A program made the position numbers and the translations under genes. A stretch of 18,632 bases of DNA from Cryomorphaceae bacterium (lineage in GTDB: Bacteria > Bacteroidota > Bacteroidia > Flavobacteriales > Schleiferiaceae), in the NCBI GenBank assembly GCA_022565745.1, contig JAIUMB010000028.1:1-18632 (forward strand), read 5' to 3'. A model generated the notes under the pieces. It had not been told where the DNA came from and made no database searches. It saw only the letters and a list, made by a program, of their open reading frames with translations. The first letter of the stretch is position 1. Every line of letters starts with the position of its first letter. Positions 7,262 through 13,996 of this stretch are shown piece by piece.

Positions 7262-8343
7262 TGTTTAAAATCGTCGATTGGTACATATTGCGGAAGTTTT
7301 TAGGTACCTTTATCCTGGTGTTGGTGCTGATTATGTCCATTGCTGTGGTGTTCGACGTGTCGGAAAGAATTGAAGATTTTGTAACGAAAAATGCGCCTTT
7401 AAGTGAAATTGTCTTTGACTATTATCTCAATTTCGTTCTGTATTTTGGCAATCTCTTTAGTGCGCTTATTGTCTTTATATCTACCATTTTGTTTACTTCA
7501 CAAATGGCTAATCGCACGGAAATTGTTGCTATTCTAACAGGGGGTATGAGTTTTAGACGCATGCTGTGGCCATATTTTTTAGGGGCATTGATTATAGCGG
7601 GGGGCAGTTATGCATTGAACCACTACCTCATTCCTCAGACCAATGAAGTGCGATTAGATTTTGATTCAAAATATATTCACACCCACCAACGAACCAGTTA
7701 TCGCAATATCCATCGTCAGATTTTGCCCGGTGAAATGGTGTTTATGGAGTCTTTTAATGTCAAGCGAGGAACGGGGTATCGATTCACTTATGAGCGGTTT
7801 GATGATCAGGTGCTAAAGGCAAAAATTTCGGGTGATTTCATTCGCTTTGATACGGTTTCAAGAGGATGGAAGCTTGATAATTATGTGATTCGACACATCG
7901 ATGAAATGGGGGTTGAACGACTGGAGCGAGGAAAGCGATTGGATACCAATTTTTCCTTTTTACCAGATGATTTAGCACCTGGTGTTTTTACAACGGAAAC
8001 GATGACTACGCCAGAATTAAAGAAATTGATTCAAGCTGAACGCTTAAGGGGAGGAGAGACCATCAATACATTTTTAATCGATTATTACAGTCGCAGCAGT
8101 TGGCCGGGCGCAACCTTTGTACTTGTGCTCATTGCCGTGGCGCTTAGTTCCCGAAAAAAGCGCGGTGGGTTAGGACTGAACATTGCGCTCGGATTGATCG
8201 TTTGTGTGGTTTATATATTTTTTATGCAGATATCTACCACCTTTGCCACCAGTGGAAATCTTGAACCTTGGCTGGCAGTATGGTTACCAAACTTTGTATT
8301 CACCGGCTTAGCCATTTATCTCTACCGCATTGCCCCTAAATGA
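7261..8343 (+). CDS. LptF/LptG-family permease (YjgP/YjgQ)
   Basis: This 360-residue inner-membrane protein belongs to the YjgP/YjgQ family, the permease partners of LptB that extract lipopolysaccharide and pass it to the LptC-A-D bridge. The N-terminus has the family start (M-F-K-I-V-D-W-Y-I-L-R-K-F) and TM1. TM2 and TM3 follow before residue 130, then a large periplasmic domain (about 130-270), then three more helices to the end. The ATG shares its A with the tgt stop, giving 1-nt overlap and probable translational coupling; an in-frame GTG at 7168 lies inside tgt and is unlikely. LptF and LptG cannot be told apart from sequence alone here. Only one such gene is in the window, so its partner must be elsewhere. 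The tgt to LptF/G order is, to my knowledge, common in Bacteroidota. Confidence 0.92.
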   Translation: MFKIVDWYILRKFLGTFILVLVLIMSIAVVFDVSERIEDFVTKNAPLSEIVFDYYLNFVLYFGNLFSALIVFISTILFTSQMANRTEIVAILTGGMSFRRMLWPYFLGALIIAGGSYALNHYLIPQTNEVRLDFDSKYIHTHQRTSYRNIHRQILPGEMVFMESFNVKRGTGYRFTYERFDDQVLKAKISGDFIRFDTVSRGWKLDNYVIRHIDEMGVERLERGKRLDTNFSFLPDDLAPGVFTTETMTTPELKKLIQAERLRGGETINTFLIDYYSRSSWPGATFVLVLIAVALSSRKKRGGLGLNIALGLIVCVVYIFFMQISTTFATSGNLEPWLAVWLPNFVFTGLAIYLYRIAPK

Positions 8344-9259
8344 GAACACTGCCCTATTGCGCATGCACATCGTGGTGTTTGTGTGGGGCTTTACCGCTAT
8401 ATTGGGTCGTTTAATTTCACTAGATGCAGTGTCGCTGGTGTGGCACCGTATGTTGATTGCTGTCGCCGTTTTAATGGTTTATTTAATGGCGCGAAAAAAG
8501 CTGCAGCCGTTGTCACTGCGGCAGTCGTTACCTATACTGGCGGCAGGACTCGTCATAGCGGCGCATTGGATTACTTTTTTCTTGGCCATTAAAGTGGCCA
8601 ATGTATCCATAACTTTAGCCATGATGTCTACGGCCGCTTTGTTCACCTCATTTTTGGAGCCCTTGTTCTTTAAGCGCAAAGTAGATGTACTCGAAATCGG
8701 CTTAGGGGTTATTGTAGTGGGTGGCTTGTATATGATTTTCCGTGCCGATAGTACGCATTTTGTCGGCATGCTGATTGCCTTGGCGTCGGCTTTTTTGTCG
8801 GCTTTGTTTAGTGTTATTAACGGCAGATTGATTACTGTGCACCGCCCAACCACCATTACCACTTATGAATTACTGGGTGGTGTCATTGGCATCACGATTT
8901 TTATGGTCGTCACCGGAAGGTTTAATGCTGATCTTTTTGCATTGGGCAATTGCACCGAAGGGGGGGCTTGGGCACTATTAGGCGGCTATTGCGATTTGAC
9001 TCTGCTGTTGGTGCTGGGAACCGTTTGTACGGCGTGGGCTTTTATAGAATCGGTGTCGGTTATGAAATACCTCAGGCCATACACGGTGGTGCTGAGCATT
9101 AATATGGAACCGGTTTACGGCATCATCTTGGCCTTTTTATTTTTTGGCGAAAGCGAGCGCATGGATCCTCTGTTTTACTTTGGAACAATTATCATACTTT
9201 CTGCGCTGTTTACCGAGGCCATTGTCAAGCGAAGACGGAAAAGGAAAAAAGTGGTTTAG
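8330..9259 (+). CDS. EamA-family (DMT) transporter
   Basis: This drug/metabolite transporter has ten predicted helices in two five-helix EamA repeats. It starts with F-V-W-G-F-T-A-I-L-G-R-L-I and V-W-H-R-M-L-I-A, and the second repeat contains the L-R-P-Y-T-V-V-L-S-I-N-M-E-P-V-Y-G signature. The C-terminus is strongly basic (K-R-R-R-K-R-K-K). Substrate unknown; members export amino acids, nucleosides or other small metabolites. The start is uncertain: TTG at 8330 overlaps the permease gene by 14 nt and gives 309 residues with an N-terminus close to homologues I recall, while the first in-frame ATG is at 8363 (298 residues). The ATG at 8340 is out of frame. Third gene of the tgt unit. Confidence 0.9.
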   Translation: MPLNENTALLRMHIVVFVWGFTAILGRLISLDAVSLVWHRMLIAVAVLMVYLMARKKLQPLSLRQSLPILAAGLVIAAHWITFFLAIKVANVSITLAMMSTAALFTSFLEPLFFKRKVDVLEIGLGVIVVGGLYMIFRADSTHFVGMLIALASAFLSALFSVINGRLITVHRPTTITTYELLGGVIGITIFMVVTGRFNADLFALGNCTEGGAWALLGGYCDLTLLLVLGTVCTAWAFIESVSVMKYLRPYTVVLSINMEPVYGIILAFLFFGESERMDPLFYFGTIIILSALFTEAIVKRRRKRKKVV

Positions 9260-9270
9260 TGCATTTAAAT

Positions 9271-9289
9271 GAGCAGAAAGCAGCTGCTC
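9271..9289. terminator. Small hairpin between convergent genes, possible terminator
   Basis: GAGCAG and CTGCTC pair around a 7-nt loop in the 48-nt space between the converging EamA and DUF2007-like genes. There is no clear T-run on either side, so termination is only a guess. Confidence 0.25.
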
Positions 9290-9307
9290 TCGACTTATTT
9301 ACACTCT

Positions 9308-9586
9308 CTATTGTTCCTCCATAAACGTCTGAACGAGTTCTTTAGCTTTTTCAAAATCAGATGTTTTGACATGAATATCAACATCGTTTTGTGAGGTTCC
9401 AAAACCAGCCAGTCTTCCAGACTCTGTATTGTCTTTAATCAAAAATGGAATGCCATTGTCTTCTAAAATGGTGGCAACTCGATTAATGATTATTGAGCTA
9501 TCGGACATCAATCGTATTAAGTCACTCATGGGTATATTATGTGGTTTAGCGTTTGCGAACGGATGGTCGGGCATTAGTCTGGCCAT
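9308..9586 (-). CDS. DUF2007-like small protein
   Basis: This protein of about 92 residues has its recognisable core in the C-terminal two thirds. The pattern I-I-I-N-R-V-A-T-I-L-E-D-N-G-I-P-F-L-I-K-D-N, then a strand D-V-D-I-H-V and a helix F-E-K-A-K-E-L-V, resembles DUF2007 proteins (putative signal-transducing small proteins with a ferredoxin-like fold); the family call is moderate. The start at ATG 9584-9586 is favoured by the TATATTTG box ending 6 nt upstream, which would give a leaderless message. The domain alone would begin at ATG 9527-9529 (73 residues). No hydrophobic helix or signal peptide is seen. It converges with the EamA gene and lies 207 nt downstream of the lipoprotein gene, so it is probably transcribed alone. 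Confidence 0.7.
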   Translation of the reverse strand: MARLMPDHPFANAKPHNIPMSDLIRLMSDSSIIINRVATILEDNGIPFLIKDNTESGRLAGFGTSQNDVDIHVKTSDFEKAKELVQTFMEEQ

Positions 9587-9591
9587 CACTC

Positions 9592-9599
9592 CAAATATA
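9592..9599 (-). promoter_or_regulatory. -7 box of the DUF2007-like gene
   Basis: TATATTTG on the - strand is an exact TAnnTTTG match and ends 6 nt before ATG 9584-9586, arguing for that longer start and a leaderless transcript. The sequence upstream is an A/T run with no obvious -33 element; the rest of the gap up to 9796 shows nothing I can identify. Confidence 0.5.
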
Positions 9600-9796
9600 C
9601 GCTTTTTTTTTATTAGTTGAAATGAGGTATTAACAATCGGTTGCCGCCTTCATTTCATCATTCGTAAGCGAAAATGATAGAAGCTCTGTTTTAAGAGGGG
9701 TTTATTTTAATAGTGATCGAATGGTATTTACTTAACACGGAATCAACAGTATGAGAAATAAATATAAGCTTTGATTCTAAGACTTTATCAATGTGT

Positions 9797-10420
9797 TTAC
9801 ATTTCAAATGTCACTTCTGGTGTTTGAACGGTGAATGTCTCGTCGTCGATGAGAAATGAAATGGTAAAACGATGCGAGGCAGAGGCGGTTGGACGCTGAT
9901 GGATATTAAGTCTTGTTGTTTGGTTAAACATAAGCTGATCAAAGTGCTTTTTTAAAGCGTCCTCAGCATTCTTTTCTGGATACATCGGTGAATTAAAGTA
10001 GTCGACAAGATTTTCTCCTGCGGGATGGTCGTCATCAAAATCAGCATGGCTGGTTATAGAAATCCCACGAAAAACGTGGTCAGATCTGAAAGATACAGCA
10101 AAGGAACACGCGTAAGCACTTTGGAAAACAGAAAATGATTTCTTTGGAACATAGGACACTCTGTTCATGTTGGTGAAAAATGATATAGAGAGATGTTCAT
10201 TTTTCTTGATTTCATCACCTTCATTATATACTTCACTCGATCTTAAGGACATGCGATTAATGTTCATTAGTCCGATATTTTCAACGGCAACCTGTGGATT
10301 AAAGTCGGAGGGAGGACAGCCACAACCCTCTATGTATCCTTCACACTTTTGTCTTTGACATCCATTGCTGAAGAAGAAGAATAACATGATAAAAATTGCA
10401 GCGTATTTAGGTGTCTTCAT
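9797..10420 (-). CDS. Cysteine-rich lipoprotein of unknown function
   Basis: This 207-residue protein has a clear lipoprotein signal: basic start, F-I-M-L-F-F-F-F core, lipobox S-N-G-C with the lipidated Cys at residue 21. A cysteine cluster follows at once (C21, C26, C33, C35 in Q-R-Q-K-C-E-G-Y-I-E-G-C-G-C-P-P). The middle holds A-Y-A-C-S-F and I-T-S-H-A-D-F with D-D-D-H-P-A-G-E-N-L-V-D-Y-F, a pattern I recall from uncharacterised Bacteroidota lipoproteins but cannot name securely. The C-terminal part reads as beta strands (F-T-I-S-F-L-I-D-D-E-T-F-T-V-Q). It lies 14 nt after the 258-residue membrane protein gene and is almost certainly in the same transcript. No function is proposed. Confidence 0.8.
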   Translation of the reverse strand: MKTPKYAAIFIMLFFFFSNGCQRQKCEGYIEGCGCPPSDFNPQVAVENIGLMNINRMSLRSSEVYNEGDEIKKNEHLSISFFTNMNRVSYVPKKSFSVFQSAYACSFAVSFRSDHVFRGISITSHADFDDDHPAGENLVDYFNSPMYPEKNAEDALKKHFDQLMFNQTTRLNIHQRPTASASHRFTISFLIDDETFTVQTPEVTFEM

Positions 10421-10434
10421 GGGCTTAGTGTGCG

Positions 10435-11211
10435 TTAAAGGTTGGTTTTTTTCAATTCTAATGTTGCGGCTTCAGAATAGCCTTCGTTTTTCAGGGCATT
10501 TAGAATATTGATGATTTTCGACAAACTGACCGACGCGCCTTGACTGCCAATGGATCTAAACCATTCGATGTCGTCCCCTGCATTGTTTCCTTTGAGGTAC
10601 TGTCTGATATGACCACAAAGGTCTTTGATGTTGATGTGCAGCTGCACGATGTAAGAGACCAGTTCGGGGTGAAAGAAGTCGGCATACGGCACATTGATGA
10701 TTTCCCATAAATCATTGGCCTTTTCGTTGAAGTAATCGTAGCTGGCTTCAGAATAGAGTTCTTTTTCGTCAATGCGGACCATCAATTCACTTTGGGACAA
10801 ACCGGCTAATTTATCTAATAGCGCGCCTCGCTGTTCAATAATTAGCGCCAAGCCTTGGTCATTGGCTTTGTCTATACTTATAACGGGTTTGAATTTAAAG
10901 ATTCTCGAAGCAATGCCGTCCCGCATGCGGTTGACATTTCGCGCAATGAGGTAATCCAAGTCTCTGCGCACGGCTTTCCAACGTTTGCGTTTTTCTCGTA
11001 CCAGCAGTACATCGATGATAAACAAAGTAAAGGCAGCCCCAAATAGTTCGGAGAAAAAGTTAAGCGCCAAATCTTCGTTCAGATGGCGATACCTCCAAAG
11101 TAAAATCATGCTCAAAAGCACAACGCCATAGACGATTAAGGGGATGTCGGTTTTAATCAGCGATCGATAAATAATCGAACGCAGCTTGGTCTTTCTAAAT
11201 CTTTTAGTCAT
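10435..11211 (-). CDS. Two-TM membrane protein with helical cytoplasmic domain, unknown
   Basis: This 258-residue protein has a strongly basic N-terminus (T-K-R-F-R-K-T-K), a first helix around residues 23-39 (I-P-L-I-V-Y-G-V-V-L-L), a short loop and a second helix around 52-70 (F-G-A-A-F-T-L-F-I-I-D-V-L-L-V). A basic stretch (R-E-K-R-K-R-W-K) follows, and then a soluble, mostly helical domain to the end, which by positive-inside would be cytoplasmic. No catalytic motif or named family is recognised. The ATG at 11209-11211 lies 1 nt after a TACTTTG box. The downstream gene is a lipoprotein 14 nt away, so the two probably act together in the envelope. Confidence 0.78.
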   Translation of the reverse strand: MTKRFRKTKLRSIIYRSLIKTDIPLIVYGVVLLSMILLWRYRHLNEDLALNFFSELFGAAFTLFIIDVLLVREKRKRWKAVRRDLDYLIARNVNRMRDGIASRIFKFKPVISIDKANDQGLALIIEQRGALLDKLAGLSQSELMVRIDEKELYSEASYDYFNEKANDLWEIINVPYADFFHPELVSYIVQLHINIKDLCGHIRQYLKGNNAGDDIEWFRSIGSQGASVSLSKIINILNALKNEGYSEAATLELKKTNL

Positions 11212-11212
11212 A

Positions 11213-11219
11213 CAAAGTA
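11213..11219 (-). promoter_or_regulatory. Possible -7 box of the membrane protein/lipoprotein pair
   Basis: TACTTTG on the - strand is one T short of TAnnTTTG and sits directly before the ATG at 11209-11211. If real, the message would be leaderless. Weaker than the other boxes in this window. Confidence 0.3.
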
Positions 11220-11333
11220 CCTGATCATGTTAAGCTGATTGTGCTTATACTTTAAGCGTGAAAGGTAATCATTTAATCTGAAACATTAAATCTATGGGAT
11301 GATGTGTATTTAAAAGTTGGTAATTGATGGTAT

Positions 11334-11362
11334 AAAAAAGCCTCATCAAGTGATGAGGCTTT
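11334..11362 (-). terminator. Rho-independent terminator of queA
   Basis: A perfect 12-bp inverted repeat (arms 11337-11348 and 11351-11362, core CCTCATCA/TGATGAGG) with a minimal loop begins 14 nt after the queA stop. Read on the - strand it is followed by a run of T. It is the clearest terminator in the window and separates queA from the membrane protein gene. Confidence 0.85.
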
Positions 11363-11376
11363 GAGGTAAGTTAGCT

Positions 11377-12429
11377 TTACAAGATCAGCATGGCGTCTCC
11401 ATAACTAAGGAAACGGTACTTTTCTTTGATGGCTTCTTTGTATGCTTTGTTGAGCAATTCATAACCGGTAAAGGCCGCGGTCATCATCAAGATGGTTGAT
11501 TGCGGTGGGTGAAAGTTGGTCACCAATGCATCGGCAATGGTGAAGTCATGTGGAGGATAAATAAAGCGGTTGGTCCATCCATCAAACTTCTTTAGCTTGT
11601 TTTCGGTGGTAATGGATGTCTCCAATGCACGCATGGTGGTGGTGCCCACCGATACAACTTTCTTTTTACTGTCGATGGCATGGTTCACGATATTGGCTTC
11701 TTCCTGTGTAATGATGAGGCGCTCAGAATCCATTTTGTGCTTCGACAAGTCTTCTACTTCTACTGGACGGAAAGTGCCTAGTCCTACGTGAAGCGTGATT
11801 TCTGCCGTTTCAATGCCCTTGATTTCAAACTTTTTAAGCAGTTGCTTACTGAAGTGTAAGCCACTTACAGGCGCGGCTACAGCACCTTCGTGCTTGGCGA
11901 AAATGGTTTGATAGCGGACGTCATCTTCCTCGTCGGCTTCGCGGTTGAGGTATTTGGGGATGGGGGTTTGCCCTAAGCGCTTGAGTTTTTGTCTGAACTC
12001 TTCATAAGAGCCATCAAACAAAAATCGCAAAGTGCGACCTCTGCTGGTGGTGTTGTCGATAACTTCAGCGACCAATGAATCTTCATCGGTACCGAAAAAT
12101 AATTTATTACCGATGCGGATTTTTCTTGCGGGGTCAACCAATACATCCCATAAACGGGTTTCTTTGTTGAGTTCACGAAGCAAAAATACTTCGATGCGGG
12201 CATTGGTTTTTTCCTTGTAGCCGTACATGCGGGCTGGAAATACTTTCGTGTTGTTGATGACGAAGCAATCTCCTTCGTCAAAGTATTCCATGATGTCACC
12301 AAAATGTTTGTGTTCAAACGTGCCGGTTTTGCGGTCAACAACCATCATCCGGGCGTCGTCTCGATGAGGAGCAGGGCGATCAGCTACCAATTCTTTAGGC
12401 AGTTTGTAGCTGAAATGGGATAATTTCAT
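11377..12429 (-). CDS. queA: tRNA preQ1(34) S-adenosylmethionine ribosyltransferase-isomerase
   Basis: QueA transfers and isomerises the ribosyl part of S-adenosylmethionine onto preQ1-34 tRNA to make epoxyqueuosine, the step after Tgt. The 350-residue protein starts at M-K-L-S-H-F, the family start; an ATG three codons upstream (12436-12438) is less likely. Conserved blocks include A-D-R-P-A-P-H-R-D-D-A-R near residue 20, F-V-I-N-N-T-K-V-F-P-A-R-M, A-A-P-V-S-G-L-H-F, L-H-V-G-L-G-T-F-R-P-V and the C-terminal N-F-H-P-P-Q-S-T-I-L-M. Length and motifs are complete. It has its own promoter (12481-12488) and terminator (11334-11362), so it is monocistronic and not co-transcribed with tgt. Confidence 0.96.
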   Translation of the reverse strand: MKLSHFSYKLPKELVADRPAPHRDDARMMVVDRKTGTFEHKHFGDIMEYFDEGDCFVINNTKVFPARMYGYKEKTNARIEVFLLRELNKETRLWDVLVDPARKIRIGNKLFFGTDEDSLVAEVIDNTTSRGRTLRFLFDGSYEEFRQKLKRLGQTPIPKYLNREADEEDDVRYQTIFAKHEGAVAAPVSGLHFSKQLLKKFEIKGIETAEITLHVGLGTFRPVEVEDLSKHKMDSERLIITQEEANIVNHAIDSKKKVVSVGTTTMRALETSITTENKLKKFDGWTNRFIYPPHDFTIADALVTNFHPPQSTILMMTAAFTGYELLNKAYKEAIKEKYRFLSYGDAMLIL

Positions 12430-12480
12430 TTTTTTCATAAAGCTTACGGGCTTTTAAAATGTTAGTGAAAAATAAGCCTG

Positions 12481-12488
12481 CAAAATTA
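12481..12488 (-). promoter_or_regulatory. -7 box of queA
   Basis: TAATTTTG on the - strand fits TAnnTTTG exactly. It implies a leader of about 40-45 nt before the queA ATG at 12427-12429. Confidence 0.5.
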
Positions 12489-12598
12489 CGAATAAATTTT
12501 TTTCTTTAACCCAAGGTTATCACAAAACACATGGGGTTTTAATCTGAGCGGAGTGGCTATTTTAGCTATCTATAAACCTTTAACAGGGGTTTCTTTGT

Positions 12599-12606
12599 TA
12601 CATTTG
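12599..12606 (+). promoter_or_regulatory. -7 box of bcp
   Basis: TACATTTG fits TAnnTTTG; TTTA at 12579-12582 is a near -33 match with 16 nt between. Transcription would begin near 12612, leaving a leader of about 30 nt with an A-rich stretch before ATG 12642. It also rules out a start farther upstream for bcp. Confidence 0.6.
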
Positions 12607-12641
12607 TGGTTCTACGTATTTTAACATTAAAACACAATCTT

Positions 12642-13097
12642 ATGACACACTTAAAACCAGGAGATGACGCTCCAAATTTTTCCGGAAAAGATCAAAATGG
12701 TAACACCATTTCACTCAATGATTACAAAGGAAAAAAGGTCGTCATGTATTTTTATCCCAAAGACGATACCCCCGGCTGCACAGCTCAAGCGTGTAACTTG
12801 CGCGATAACTATAGCGAATTGCAAAGCGCAGGGTATAATATCATAGGTGTAAGTGCTGATAAGGAAGCCAAACATCAAAAGTTTATCGAAAAGTACGACC
12901 TGCCTTTCCCCCTTATTGCCGATACCGAAAAGGAAATCATACAATCGTTTGGCGTGTGGGGGAAAAAGAAGTTCATGGGACGAGAATTCGACGGTATACA
13001 TCGCGAAACTTTTGTCATCAATGAAGCGGGTAAAATCGATAAGGTGATCGACAAGGTCAAGACCAAAGACCACACAGCGCAGATCTTAGAGCAGTAG
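12642..13097 (+). CDS. bcp: Thioredoxin-dependent peroxiredoxin (Bcp/PrxQ)
   Basis: This 151-residue cytoplasmic peroxiredoxin reduces hydrogen peroxide and alkyl hydroperoxides using thioredoxin. It has the complete BCP signature: P-K-D-D-T-P-G-C-T with peroxidatic Cys46, and resolving Cys51 five residues on (C-T-A-Q-A-C-N-L-R-D), the atypical two-cysteine arrangement. The thioredoxin-like fold continues with G-V-S-A-D, F-P-L-I-A-D and R-E-T-F-V-I-N-E-A-G-K-I. Start at ATG 12642 (M-T-H-L-K-P-G-D) is supported by family length and by the promoter at 12599-12606. The next gene, a fructosamine-kinase relative, follows after 9 nt and is probably co-transcribed. Divergent from queA. Confidence 0.96.
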   Translation: MTHLKPGDDAPNFSGKDQNGNTISLNDYKGKKVVMYFYPKDDTPGCTAQACNLRDNYSELQSAGYNIIGVSADKEAKHQKFIEKYDLPFPLIADTEKEIIQSFGVWGKKKFMGREFDGIHRETFVINEAGKIDKVIDKVKTKDHTAQILEQ

Positions 13098-13106
13098 CCG
13101 CTTCCA

Positions 13107-13937
13107 TTGTACCAAATACCTAACATACCCGACGATGCCAAGTGGCAACCGCTATCTGGCGGTTCTATTAATGAGGTGTATCGCGTCATTATGTCCGACG
13201 CCTCATCATTGGTGGTGAAAGTCAACCGCTCTACTCGGTATCCGGGTATGTTTGCTGCCGAAAGTGAGGGCCTTAATCGATTGGGTAGTTTTTTACATGT
13301 CCCTCGAGTAGATGGCGTAATTACTTACCAAGGCAATGATTTCCTCTTGTTGGAAGATTTAGGCGAAGGTGTTCCCGGGAACGCTTTTTTTACCTCATTA
13401 GGCGAGCAGTTGGCGCAAATGCATTTAGTGAAACAAAGCACTTTTGGCCTTGATCACGACAATTACATTGGAAGCTTACCGCAGTCGAATAAGCTGACCG
13501 ACAATTGGTGTGATTTCTTTATTGATCAACGACTATTGCCTTTGGTTACATCCGCTTTTGACAAGGGCTTGCTCAATCGTGATGATATAAAGGCGCTGGA
13601 GTCCTTGCGCATTCGAATAGGGGACTTATGCCCCAAAGAGCACCCATCTTTGTTACACGGTGATTTGTGGTCGGGAAATGTTCACTGTGCAGAAAATGGC
13701 GATGCATACTTTATTGACCCGGCCATTTATTGTGGACATAGAGAAATGGACTTGGCGATGACCAAGATGTTTGGTGGTTTTGACAAGGCTTTTTACAATG
13801 CCTATCAAGACATTTACCCCTTAGAGAAGGGGTGGGAGCAACGCGTTGTCTTATGGAATACCTACCCGAATCTTGTACATCTTAACCTTTTCGGAAGTGG
13901 TTATGTAGAAGGCGTAAGGCAAGGATTGAATTATTGA
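13107..13937 (+). CDS. Fructosamine kinase family protein
   Basis: This 276-residue protein belongs to the fructosamine-3-kinase/ketosamine-3-kinase family (E. coli YniA type), which phosphorylates sugars attached to protein amines so that the glycation adduct breaks down. Visible motifs: a glycine-rich loop L-S-G-G-S-I-N-E-V-Y at 16-25, the ATP-site lysine about K38, the catalytic L-L-H-G-D-L-W-S-G-N at 182-191 (D186), and F-I-D-P-A-I-Y-C-G-H-R-E-M-D-L-A at 202-217 with the metal-binding aspartate. Size matches the family. The start is a TTG at 13107, 9 nt after the bcp stop; no in-frame ATG occurs before residue 29, inside the kinase loop, so an upstream non-ATG start is needed. The pairing with bcp suggests a damage-repair role. 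Confidence 0.92.
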   Translation: MYQIPNIPDDAKWQPLSGGSINEVYRVIMSDASSLVVKVNRSTRYPGMFAAESEGLNRLGSFLHVPRVDGVITYQGNDFLLLEDLGEGVPGNAFFTSLGEQLAQMHLVKQSTFGLDHDNYIGSLPQSNKLTDNWCDFFIDQRLLPLVTSAFDKGLLNRDDIKALESLRIRIGDLCPKEHPSLLHGDLWSGNVHCAENGDAYFIDPAIYCGHREMDLAMTKMFGGFDKAFYNAYQDIYPLEKGWEQRVVLWNTYPNLVHLNLFGSGYVEGVRQGLNY

Positions 13938-13996
13938 TTGCCTAGAAAGTTCGATGGTTTCATAAGGGCATCTGAAAGAATAGGTAGGCTAAGTCT

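Noticed and set aside
9640..9690. Imperfect inverted repeat around TCATCATTCG in the gap between the DUF2007-like and lipoprotein genes
   Set aside because: Mismatches break the stem after four pairs; no support for an RNA or operator.
13940..13989. GCCTA ... TAGGC inverted repeat between the convergent kinase and lipoprotein genes
   Set aside because: The stem is only 5 bp with a loop of about 40 nt and no T-run; not a credible terminator.
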